Of a DNA stretch of 15,258 nucleotides, positions 7,768-14,731 are shown in pieces. The DNA is from Chthoniobacter flavus (GTDB taxonomy: Bacteria; Verrucomicrobiota; Verrucomicrobiia; Chthoniobacterales; DYNR01). The notes beneath the pieces were generated by a model that saw only the letters and a program-made list of their open reading frames with translations, made no database searches and was not told where the DNA came from. The DNA lies in contig DYNR01000019.1 of NCBI GenBank assembly GCA_020720945.1, forward strand, positions 1 through 15,258, given 5' to 3'. Made by a program: the position numbers and the translations under genes. Positions within the stretch are counted from its first letter, which is position 1. Each line of letters begins with the position of its first letter.

Positions 7768-8523
7768 TTAGGCTTTTACGAATTTCTTGAAAGCCTCGTT
7801 CGCCTCTTCGAGGGTTTCTTTGCTGCCGATGTCAAACCATGTCCCCGGGACTTCCCAAGTGCGGAAATCCACTTGCGGGTAAAGCCACTGGACCAAACGC
7901 CCCGGCTGATCGGGATTGTTCCCTTGCTCGACATAGGTATTGATGAGAGGGAGCACATCTTTGCGGTAGTAGTAAAGAGCGATGCCGGAGCGGGTGCTGG
8001 TCGGTTTCGCTGGCTTTTCTTCAAACGCGACGATCCTGCCTTCGGCATCCGTGCTGATGTTGTTGTATTTTTTGACTTCTTCCTCGCTGCCGACATCGTA
8101 AAGGGCGATGGTCGCCGGGTGGTTTTTTGCAACCGCAGCAAACTCCGCGACAGGCTCGCTGAAAAGATTGTCGCCCGCGACGATGATGAGGTCTTTGTCG
8201 AACAAGTTTTCCTTGTTCACCGTAAAATGGATGTCTCCGATGGCACCGAGTTTGTCTGCGTCGGAAGTAGAACCATCGTTGATGATTTTGAAGTGCAGCT
8301 TGGGCTGGCGGCGGGTGTATTCATCGGCCCACACTTCGAAGTCTTTGGCGAACTTGTTGTTCGTGACCACGAAGACATTGTCGATGTCCGGAATCGGTGC
8401 CAAGTTGTCGAGCACCCATTCGACCATGGGTTTTCCTGCGACTTCCAAGAGAGGTTTTGCTTTCGTTTGGGTGAGCGGGTAGAGACGCGTTGCGTAGCCT
8501 GCGGCAAGGATGAGTATATTCAT
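7768..8523 (-). CDS. Sugar-1-phosphate nucleotidyltransferase
   Basis: 251 residues. The family condenses an NTP with a sugar-1-phosphate to give an NDP-sugar and pyrophosphate. The N-terminal signature LAAGYATRLYPLTQTKAKP (6-24) is the GxxTR...KP nucleotide-binding loop, in the GYATRL variant. Other family features are VAGDNLF with the metal Asp (D118), NDGSTSDADKLGAIGDI (82-98), VAFEEKP, and WFDIGS near the C-terminus. There is no C-terminal left-handed beta-helix, so it is a short transferase rather than a GlmU or GlgC type. Base and sugar specificity cannot be read from the sequence; UTP or dTTP with glucose-1-phosphate is the usual guess. It follows the GH94 gene after an intrinsic terminator and 201 nt, so it likely has its own promoter. 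An in-frame ATG exists at 8598, but homology starts at 8523. Confidence 0.88.
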   Translation of the reverse strand: MNILILAAGYATRLYPLTQTKAKPLLEVAGKPMVEWVLDNLAPIPDIDNVFVVTNNKFAKDFEVWADEYTRRQPKLHFKIINDGSTSDADKLGAIGDIHFTVNKENLFDKDLIIVAGDNLFSEPVAEFAAVAKNHPATIALYDVGSEEEVKKYNNISTDAEGRIVAFEEKPAKPTSTRSGIALYYYRKDVLPLINTYVEQGNNPDQPGRLVQWLYPQVDFRTWEVPGTWFDIGSKETLEEANEAFKKFVKA

Positions 8524-8647
8524 AGTGGAATCGTGCAGAAGGCTAGCGGTTCCCCTCCCTCGAAAGCAAGCTCCAACTGAAAAAAATTCGCCGGGCAAAC
8601 CGAAAAACAGATGCCGTTTTTGTCCTTGGCCCGCAAAAAATCGAACG

Positions 8648-8690
8648 AAAAAAAAGCTCCCGCCGTGAGAGCGGGAGCTTTTCTTTTTTT
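8648..8690 (-). terminator. Intrinsic (rho-independent) terminator, probably bidirectional
   Basis: Stem GCTCCCGC (8656-8663) pairs with GCGGGAGC (8671-8678) around a 7-nt loop, extended by four A-T pairs. Read on the minus strand the stem is followed by T8 (8655-8648), 35 nt past the stop of the GH94 gene. Read on the plus strand it is followed by TTTTCTTTTTTT. It should end the GH94 transcript. Confidence 0.93.
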
Positions 8691-8724
8691 GAGATTAGGT
8701 GTTCGACGAAACGAAAAACGCCTA

Positions 8725-11037
8725 TCAGATTACGACTTGCACGGAGTGCTCGCCCGAGCCGAAAACCGGCAACACATTGCCTTTCACTTCCACGCCGTCG
8801 CAAACGATGCTTTTCGCGTGCAAGCAACGCCCCGCCGTGTTGTCGATTTCGATGTGGTAGATCGCGCCGCGGAACGAGCGCGTCACCTTGGCTTTCGGAA
8901 CCCGCTTGGACAAGCACGGATCAATCAACAAACCGTCGTAACTCCGGCGCGCGCCGAGAATCCATTCGACCAAAACCATCGTGAACCACGGCGCGGTGCC
9001 TGTCCTCCACGCGTAACCCGATTGGCCCGGACGCTGCTCCGTGAGGTCAAACTTGTTGACGAAAGAAAACGGTTCCATGCCCGAGCGGCTCAACGGGTTT
9101 TCGGGGTTGTCTGGAGCGACGCGGATATAAGTGTCCCAAGCTTCTTCGGCGCGACCGAGCAAACAATCCGCCAACGCCTTGAACCCCGCAGCGTGGCAGT
9201 AGCAACCCCCGTTCGTGTTCGTGCGGGGCATGATCGTGGAAAAGCGGCCGATCCTTTCATCGTAAGCGATGAGCGGAGGATCGCAAATCACATATCCTTC
9301 GGGCTTGGTGCAACGCTCGTCAACGGCTTTCATGCAAAGCTTCGCCCGCTCTTCGTCTGCGACTTTTCCGATGATCGCCCACGATTGCGTGTTCAAAAAA
9401 ATCTTGGCGGATTCGTGCCGGTCAGAGCCTAGCGGATATCCGTCTTCGCAAATCGTCCGCTGATACCACCCGCCGTCCCAAGCCACCTCGTTCAAGGTTT
9501 TTTTCATGCTCTCGTAAATCGCAAGGCACTCTTCCACAACGGCTTTCTCTCCGATTTTTTCGGCTAGTTCCGCAACTTCCAAGCACCCGTGGCACAATTG
9601 CTGGGCGACCATCACGCTCTCCCGCTCTCCGGTTTTTTCCGAAGGTTCCAGGCCGTCATTCCAGTCCGCAAAATGCTGTCGGCAAATCCCGTGCTTGCCC
9701 AAATCGTTTGCCAAGTAGCGGTAGGTGCGAATCACATGATCCCAAACTGTCCCTTTTTCTTCGGACTCGAAATAGGGAACCTCTTCTTGGAGCAAAGCGA
9801 AATCTCCGGACTCCTTGATCAGCCATGGCACGGTCATCAAAATCCACGCGGGTTTGTCGGCGTAGGTCAACCGGTTGTAGGGGCGGAAACTGTGCAGCAC
9901 TTCGCCGCTCGGTTTCTGGGAAGACAACGCCCGCAAAAAGTTTGCCCTCGCTGTCGGATAGTTGAAAAGCGCAATCCCACAATCGGTCTGCAAGTTATCG
10001 CGAAAACCCGATTTATCAATGAGATACGAATACATCTGTTTCTTGACGAACAGGTTGATGAGCGAGTCTCTGTTTTTGTTTTCTTCTCCCGTGTCCACCC
10101 AGAACATCGAAGCAAACAGCCTCTCGACCTTTTCTTGGTCGAAGCACATTTCGTCCAACCGCTCGGGGGTGATCCGCGAACGAATGGAGCAAATTTCCGC
10201 GACGCTGTTTTCCGCGCTATCGACTTCGTTGCAGTGACCGATCAGAAAATCCGCCCTTCCTGTTCCGCCCGCCGGCAGGTCCATGGACACTTGTAAAATC
10301 GAGGCACAATCGGGTCCTTCCCCGCTCTGGTTCTCGCAGTTCCACCCGCGAAGAATCTTCGGTGCGGACACCGAATAATCGGCCATCAAAAATTCATCGC
10401 GGTATCCGCACCCCGCGACGAAACCGTTTAGCGCGGTCATGTATCCACGGATGTAATTGCGCGGGAACAACTTAACATTCCTATTGGTCACCAAAACCGC
10501 CGCGGCTTCGGGATACACATCGGAAACGCACTTTTTGGCAAACGACTGGCCTTCGCCCGTTTTCCCGTCCATCGGCATGAGCGCGTAGCCGAAAACCGAG
10601 AGTTTCCTGGGCCGTCCGGAGATGTCTTTGATCGTGCAAGTCCACGCTTCAAAAAGTTCTTGGCGGGGCACAAAAATGCGCCATGTCACCTCGAGGCCTT
10701 CATACACAGAAGAGATCACCGTTTTTTCGGGGTAAAATTTGCAGGAGTAATTTTTGACTTCTGCGGGCACGGGAATCCCGGCAGGACAAAAAACTTTTCC
10801 CGTTTCTTCGTCTCGGATGTAGATGTATTTATTGTCGTAACCCACCAAATTGATCGAAAAGCCGTCGTCGAAACGGACCATCGTGTGACCGTCTCCAACA
10901 TGGGTTGCCTCCACATAATACTCCACGGGTCCGCACTGGTTGTAATGGATGTTTCTCCACTTGCGCGGCGGCTCTGCCGTCAACTCGAAACAACCTTCTT
11001 CCTCGATGAACTTCCCGTAATTTTCTATCGTGCTCAT
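8725..11037 (-). CDS. GH94-family disaccharide phosphorylase (cellobiose/chitobiose phosphorylase-like)
   Basis: 770 residues, a little shorter than characterised cellobiose or chitobiose phosphorylases (about 790-820). GH94 enzymes cleave a beta-linked disaccharide with inorganic phosphate, inverting to alpha-sugar-1-phosphate plus the free sugar or sugar acid. The N-terminal beta-sandwich runs to about residue 290, followed by the (alpha/alpha)6 barrel. The catalytic acid motif is ADWNDGLEPS, with the Asp at D458. The phosphate-binding region includes RTNTNGGCYCHAAG and the TGTAPWF motif (T679-G680-T681). There is no signal peptide, so it acts in the cytoplasm on an imported disaccharide. 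Substrate cannot be fixed from sequence: cellobiose, diacetylchitobiose, laminaribiose or cellobionate are all possible. The ATG has no SD. It sits alone between two hairpin terminators, so it is probably monocistronic. Confidence 0.9.
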   Translation of the reverse strand: MSTIENYGKFIEEEGCFELTAEPPRKWRNIHYNQCGPVEYYVEATHVGDGHTMVRFDDGFSINLVGYDNKYIYIRDEETGKVFCPAGIPVPAEVKNYSCKFYPEKTVISSVYEGLEVTWRIFVPRQELFEAWTCTIKDISGRPRKLSVFGYALMPMDGKTGEGQSFAKKCVSDVYPEAAAVLVTNRNVKLFPRNYIRGYMTALNGFVAGCGYRDEFLMADYSVSAPKILRGWNCENQSGEGPDCASILQVSMDLPAGGTGRADFLIGHCNEVDSAENSVAEICSIRSRITPERLDEMCFDQEKVERLFASMFWVDTGEENKNRDSLINLFVKKQMYSYLIDKSGFRDNLQTDCGIALFNYPTARANFLRALSSQKPSGEVLHSFRPYNRLTYADKPAWILMTVPWLIKESGDFALLQEEVPYFESEEKGTVWDHVIRTYRYLANDLGKHGICRQHFADWNDGLEPSEKTGERESVMVAQQLCHGCLEVAELAEKIGEKAVVEECLAIYESMKKTLNEVAWDGGWYQRTICEDGYPLGSDRHESAKIFLNTQSWAIIGKVADEERAKLCMKAVDERCTKPEGYVICDPPLIAYDERIGRFSTIMPRTNTNGGCYCHAAGFKALADCLLGRAEEAWDTYIRVAPDNPENPLSRSGMEPFSFVNKFDLTEQRPGQSGYAWRTGTAPWFTMVLVEWILGARRSYDGLLIDPCLSKRVPKAKVTRSFRGAIYHIEIDNTAGRCLHAKSIVCDGVEVKGNVLPVFGSGEHSVQVVI

Positions 11038-11158
11038 TGCTGTGTTTTTTTGATTGGTATTGGGTTCTCTGGCGCCGGTTCAAAACTTCCCTCGCGACAA
11101 GCGAAAAAAACGGTGGTGCAACTGGGCAAAACGCGCAGTGCTTCCTTCGTTTCTCCAC

Positions 11159-11211
11159 AAAAAAGGGGGAATCCGTGAACTGCTGTCCACCGATGGAGAT
11201 TACTGTTCCCC
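11159..11211 (-). terminator. Possible terminator of the hpf-scpA-scpB-chorismate mutase operon
   Basis: On the minus strand GGGGAA (11211-11206) pairs with TTCCCC (11171-11166), followed by a C and then T6 (11164-11159). The loop is long (34 nt) and contains a small TCCA/TGGA hairpin with a TCGG loop. It lies about 90 nt past the chorismate mutase gene's stop, in the 266-nt gap before the GH94 gene. The long loop makes it weaker than the one at 8648-8690; it could also be a structured leader element of the GH94 mRNA. No convincing promoter was found between it and the GH94 ATG. Confidence 0.4.
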
Positions 11212-11303
11212 AAAAAAAGAGAAAGAGAAAAAAGCCGGAAAATTTCCTTGCTTCTCTGGACTTGCCGCCCCGTTCAGGTTCCCGCTTTTTCTTCGGCCTT
11301 GCC

Positions 11304-12134
11304 CTAGGGTCCCGCCGCCCCCAATTTCGGGAAACTCCCTAGCACCCGAACCTCCAAACATCTTTCTTTCAATTCTTCGAGCAACGCAGAGGAAAGCAAA
11401 ACGCTCTCGCATCCTTCGGGTTCCAGCAAACAGAGGCACTCCCCGTCCTCTCCCGAAAGAAAGATGGACTCGACTTCGGACAAGGAGATCGACCTGCGCA
11501 AAAACGGTTCTACCGCATGAGAATGCAAATCCAGCAATTTCTTTATCCGCACCAAAACCAAAGAACGGTCGTTGCCGGACGGGCGGCACGGACCTTTCCC
11601 GATTACAAAAAAGCGGTCTTTTTTCTCGCCTTCGCCCAAACGGATTTCGGCTAAAATGACAGCTTTACTCTCCGCAAAACACTCCATCGTCGCCTTCTCT
11701 ATTCCGCGCTCCGCAGACTTTAGCAAAACCACCCCGCAATCGGCTTCCCCCGTTTCAACGCGCAAAAAAACATCCCGCACCTGCTCCCGAAAAACATACT
11801 GCAAGCTCGACCCAAACTTGGAAAGGGCAGCCAAGTGCGCCATACCTCCCCGCCCGCCAGCGCAGACGACTTTCAAATCTTTTTCGAGAGAAAGCGAAGC
11901 GGACATGATCTCCCGGTAAATCGCCCGCAAGGACTCGTGGCGCAAAGGGCCAGCGTTTTTCTTTTCGATCCTCCGCAACAGCATTTCTTCGCGCTCGGGC
12001 GCATACACGGGCAACCCCGCTTTTTCTTTCATAGCGCCGATCTGCAACGCCACTTCCGCCCGCTCGTTGAGAAGCTTCACCAACTGGTCGTCCAACTGGT
12101 CGATTTTTTCCCGGAAAGGAGCCAGATCATTCAT
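11304..12134 (-). CDS. Chorismate mutase (AroQ) fused to a degenerate, internally deleted prephenate dehydratase/ACT region
   Basis: 276 residues, against about 360 for a normal P-protein (PheA). Residues 1-86 are an AroQ chorismate mutase: R8, R25, K36, R48, E49, S80 and E84 align with E. coli R11, R28, K39, R51, E52, S84 and Q88; the D48 position is Ala (A45). The junction YREIMSASLSLEKDLKV matches P-proteins. The prephenate dehydratase part (87-190) keeps its frame (HLAALSKFG, ADCGVVLLKSAERG), but GPEGTFS has become AGGRGGMA. About 85 residues of lobe 2 are missing near 165-173, and TRF reads DRF. The ACT-like tail ends in RVLGSFPK (P-protein: KVLGSYPK) but has lost GALxxLL and ESRP. Chorismate-to-prephenate activity is plausible; dehydratase activity is not. 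The start is the ATG overlapping the scpB stop by 8 nt, since homology begins there; an ATG at 12224 is within scpB. Confidence 0.87.
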   Translation of the reverse strand: MNDLAPFREKIDQLDDQLVKLLNERAEVALQIGAMKEKAGLPVYAPEREEMLLRRIEKKNAGPLRHESLRAIYREIMSASLSLEKDLKVVCAGGRGGMAHLAALSKFGSSLQYVFREQVRDVFLRVETGEADCGVVLLKSAERGIEKATMECFAESKAVILAEIRLGEGEKKDRFFVIGKGPCRPSGNDRSLVLVRIKKLLDLHSHAVEPFLRRSISLSEVESIFLSGEDGECLCLLEPEGCESVLLSSALLEELKERCLEVRVLGSFPKLGAAGP

Positions 12135-13095
12135 CGGTGCCCCCTTTTGTTCCGCCTTCTTGTCGATCGTCCTGTCCCCCGGTTTTCTCGCCTGTATTTT
12201 CTTTGCTAACTTCTTCTCCTGCAATGGGTTCTTCGGCTATTTCCGGCAAGGAACCGGCACCGGTATCCGCCGCTGGATTTTCCTCTTCGGACACCGCAAC
12301 CTTTTCTCCTTCGGCTTGGGGCACATCGGCTTCCTCTGCCTTTGCTTTCCCTTTTCCTTGCTTGGATTTCTTGGGTGCTTCCCCTTTTTTCTCTTCGGCC
12401 TGCGGCAGCGGGACCGAGCGCAACTCGCGGGAGTTCGGCAACTCTTCCAAATTTTTCAAACCGAAATGCTCCATGAAGTGCTGCGTCGTTTCGTAAAGAA
12501 GCGCCCTCCCCGGCTGGTCGGATCTCCCCGCAATTTTGATCAACCCCTTTTCCAACAAAGTCTGCATCACCCCGTCCACGGCCACCCCGCGCACGGCTTC
12601 GATGTCCGCTCGCGTGAGCGGTTGGCGGTATGCGATGATCGCCAGCGTCTCCATGGCGGGCGCGCTCAAACGCGCCGGACGATTCTCGGGAAACAGTTGC
12701 CGCAACCACGGCGCAAAATCCGCTTTCGTCACGAGTTGCCATCCCGCCGCCGATTCCTTGACCTCAAAAGACCGCCCGCTTTTTTCGTATTCTCGCCCCA
12801 AAAAATCCACCGCCGCACGCAACTCCGCTTCCTTGAATTTCCCTAAAGCCGCCACCCTGGCATCATTCGGATACGCCACCGCCGCCCCTTTGCAAATCCC
12901 CGCTATCTCTTTGGCGGAAACGGGCTTCTGCGAAGTAAAAAGAATCGCTTCGACCAGCGAAGGCAAAAACCCCGCATCCCTGTCCGCCCCGCCGGTTTCC
13001 TCTTCTCCGCCGCCATCCCCCCCGGCGGAAGATAGAACTTCCTCCGGTAGTTCTTCTTCGCCATCAAAGCCTTCTGCTGGTTTCTCTCCGTCCAT
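12127..13095 (-). CDS. scpB: Segregation and condensation protein B
   Basis: 322 residues, against about 180-220 usual for ScpB, the winged-helix kleisin partner of the SMC-ScpA complex in chromosome segregation. The core is residues 43-230: LPSLVEAILFTSQKPVS, then LSAPAMETLAIIAYRQPLTRADIEAVRGV (143-171), LLEKGLIKIAGR and a C-terminal LYETTQHFMEHFGL. Three additions explain the length: an acidic N-terminal stretch (1-42), an insert of about 20 residues in the first winged helix (about 68-88), and a low-complexity charged tail of about 90 residues (from about 233, rich in E, K, G and A). The tail codons are in frame and continuous with the core. The ATG is 9 nt after the scpA stop, and its own stop overlaps the next ATG. 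Confidence 0.93.
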   Translation of the reverse strand: MDGEKPAEGFDGEEELPEEVLSSAGGDGGGEEETGGADRDAGFLPSLVEAILFTSQKPVSAKEIAGICKGAAVAYPNDARVAALGKFKEAELRAAVDFLGREYEKSGRSFEVKESAAGWQLVTKADFAPWLRQLFPENRPARLSAPAMETLAIIAYRQPLTRADIEAVRGVAVDGVMQTLLEKGLIKIAGRSDQPGRALLYETTQHFMEHFGLKNLEELPNSRELRSVPLPQAEEKKGEAPKKSKQGKGKAKAEEADVPQAEGEKVAVSEEENPAADTGAGSLPEIAEEPIAGEEVSKENTGEKTGGQDDRQEGGTKGGTDE

Positions 13096-13104
13096 ATCGC
13101 TCTG

Positions 13105-13869
13105 TTATTCTTCTTGGTATTTTTGAAAAAGCGCTTGCCCCGCAGGTGCCCTTTCCACCCAAATTTCCCCCAGAGAGGATTCTTGGCGGACGCGCAACTG
13201 CTTCATCCGAATCAGTTCCAGCATGGCAAGAAAAGTCACCACGATTTCTGTCCTGCTGGCAGAGTCACCGAATAATTCCTCGAAACGCAAAGGCACCCCC
13301 GCCCCCGTAATGCGCATGATCGCTTCGATCTTGTCCCCCACGGTGAAACTCTCCGCAAAAATTTCCCGCAAGTCCTCCCTCTTGTTTTCGATCCGCTTGA
13401 GAACTTTTTGGAAAGCGTGGATCAAATCGAAAATGCCGACCTCTTCGACCAACAAATTCTCTTCGGCCTCAAGCTCGGGAACTACGGGATTTCTCGGAAA
13501 AAGAGCGTCCCGCAAAGCCTCTTTTTCCCGCAACCGATCCGCCGCCTCCTTAAACTTTTTGTATTCGATAAGCTGGCGGATGAGTTCCCACCTCGGGTCG
13601 TCTTCCTCGGCATCCTCCTCCGCCATCTGTAAGTCCTTGGGTAGCAACATCCTGCTTTTGATGTAAAGCAGCGTCGCCGCCATCACCACAAACTCGCCCG
13701 CCAGCTCGATATTCAGCGACTGAAAGGCCTTGATGAACTCGAGATACTCGCCCGTAATCCGCTCGATGGACACATCGTATATGTCCACCTCCTCCTTCTT
13801 GATGAGGTAAAGCAGAAGATCCAGCGGCCCTTCGAAAACATCGAGCCGGACTTTGTAATCCTGATCCAA
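13105..13869 (-). CDS. scpA: Segregation and condensation protein A (kleisin), TTG start
   Basis: 254 residues, standard ScpA length. It bridges the two SMC heads and binds ScpB. The N-terminal signature VFEGPLDLLLYLIKKEEVDIYDV (11-33, key residues FEGPLDLLL) and AATLLYIKSRMLLP (about 64-77) are diagnostic. The C-terminal winged helix is IVVTFLAMLELIRMKQ. A long charged central region is normal for kleisins. The only usable start is TTG at 13869. Upstream in this frame there are nine sense codons and then the hpf TAA, with no ATG or GTG, and the next internal Met would delete the SMC-binding signature. An AGG lies very close before the TTG. hpf stops 27 nt upstream. Confidence 0.95.
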   Translation of the reverse strand: MDQDYKVRLDVFEGPLDLLLYLIKKEEVDIYDVSIERITGEYLEFIKAFQSLNIELAGEFVVMAATLLYIKSRMLLPKDLQMAEEDAEEDDPRWELIRQLIEYKKFKEAADRLREKEALRDALFPRNPVVPELEAEENLLVEEVGIFDLIHAFQKVLKRIENKREDLREIFAESFTVGDKIEAIMRITGAGVPLRFEELFGDSASRTEIVVTFLAMLELIRMKQLRVRQESSLGEIWVERAPAGQALFQKYQEE

Positions 13870-13896
13870 AACCTGGGAGCATCCGACCGGAGCCGG

Positions 13897-14247
13897 TTAC
13901 CCTTTCAATCCCCGCTTCTTGGCCTCCGCAGATTTCTGCGTCCGGTGCTTGGTCGCTTCCTTGATCCGCGTTTTGCGCTTCCTCAACTGACGCGCCAACT
14001 TGTCCACCACTTTGTCGATGGCCGCATACAAGTCCGACTCCGCATCTTCCGCGTGGATGTCAGGTCCCGGCAATCCGAGGTGCACCTTGACAACATACTG
14101 CTTGGTCTGCGTGTGGTCGTGCATCAAAACAATGTGCGCACCGAGAATCTCATCGGTGATGGTCTCCAGATGTTCAACTTTTTCTGCAACATACGAATGG
14201 ATAGCTGCCGTGAGAACCAAATGACGAGGACTTAGATGGATTTGCAT
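13897..14247 (-). CDS. hpf: Short ribosome hibernation promoting factor (HPF/RaiA family)
   Basis: 116 residues. HPF binds the 30S decoding channel in starved cells and blocks translation. The family fold is recognisable: MQIHLSPRHLVLTAAIHSYV, a VKVHLGLPGPDIHAEDAESDLYAAIDKVVDKLARQL-type second half (key residues DLYAAID, about 77-98). It is the short form: the dimerisation domain of long HPF (about 180 residues) is absent. Unlike 95-residue E. coli HPF it carries a strongly basic tail (about 99-116, K and R rich). A possible promoter is at 14292-14320. The gene is first in a run with scpA, scpB and the chorismate mutase gene. Confidence 0.92.
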   Translation of the reverse strand: MQIHLSPRHLVLTAAIHSYVAEKVEHLETITDEILGAHIVLMHDHTQTKQYVVKVHLGLPGPDIHAEDAESDLYAAIDKVVDKLARQLRKRKTRIKEATKHRTQKSAEAKKRGLKG

Positions 14248-14291
14248 AGATGTCTGTTAAAAAATGAGTTTTGCGATATTCCGTTCTCTTC

Positions 14292-14320
14292 AATATAAAC
14301 CAAAAATGCCGTTTTGACTA
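14292..14320 (-). promoter_or_regulatory. Possible sigma-70-type promoter of hpf
   Basis: On the minus strand TAGTCA (14320-14315, 4/6 to the -35 consensus) and TATATT (14297-14292, 5/6 to the -10) are separated by exactly 17 nt. The predicted start would give a leader of about 40 nt before the hpf ATG at 14247. The motif is short, so chance occurrence in this AT-rich patch is possible. Confidence 0.35.
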
Positions 14321-14328
14321 GTGCCAAA

Positions 14329-14361
14329 TTGAGGAAATAAGCGACGGAAGATTTCCCTCAA
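14329..14361. repeat. Inverted repeat just upstream of the putative hpf promoter
   Basis: TTGAGGAAAT (14329-14338) and ATTTCCCTCAA (14351-14361) are complementary with one bulged base, separated by 12 nt. No T-tract follows on either strand, so it is not a terminator. Its position next to the -35 box would suit a dimeric regulator's operator or the end of an upstream transcript. Confidence 0.45.
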
Positions 14362-14731
14362 TCCTTGGATAAATCGCGCTTTTTTTTTGCAACCGCTTGA
14401 ATGCCAGCACAATGCAAAAATCGCAGCAAAAGATTTTCCGCGTGGGATGCGGAGAGGGGAAGAGAAAAGTGGTAAGAGGAGAAAGGGGCAAGGGAAGGCT
14501 AGGCGCTGCGCGCAGGATTCTGGCTCCTGGATCCGGAATTCTGCTGGGGAGGTTTTTTGTAGAGATAGGGAACTGGTTGATGGAAAGGGAATTGCGATGC
14601 GAGGGCAAGGGAATGGATTTTTTCCTTCAAGCTGCAATAACCAGCAGAACAGCAAAGGGTTCTGTTAGCCGCCCTTCTGGCGATCCGCAATTCTCAAAAG
14701 AAAAGCGGATGCCGGAGAGGTTTGGAAACGG

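Larger units (their letters stand above)
14248..14731. other. 484-nt intergenic region between apt and hpf
   Basis: I see no convincing gene here. The plus strand between about 14440 and 14640 is purine-rich, with two copies of GGCAAGGGAA (near 14490 and 14603). The open frames (14290-14655 minus, 14397-14972 plus) have no family likeness, and the plus one runs antisense through apt. No tRNA or known RNA signature was found. The hpf-proximal 110 nt hold the possible promoter and an inverted repeat listed separately. A weak ATCCGC/GCGGAT repeat (14683-14710) follows the apt stop but lacks a T-tract. Confidence 0.6.

Noticed and set aside
14320..14328. TTGGCAC on the minus strand as a sigma-54 promoter
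   Set aside because: The TGGCAC half is present but no TTGC half occurs at the required spacing.
14290..14655. 121-codon minus-strand open frame in the apt-hpf gap
   Set aside because: No domain, odd composition (many C, P, S, F), and it would run through the putative hpf promoter and the inverted repeat.
14683..14710. ATCCGC/GCGGAT repeat after apt as a terminator
   Set aside because: Only 6 bp, 16-nt loop and no T-tract on the minus strand.
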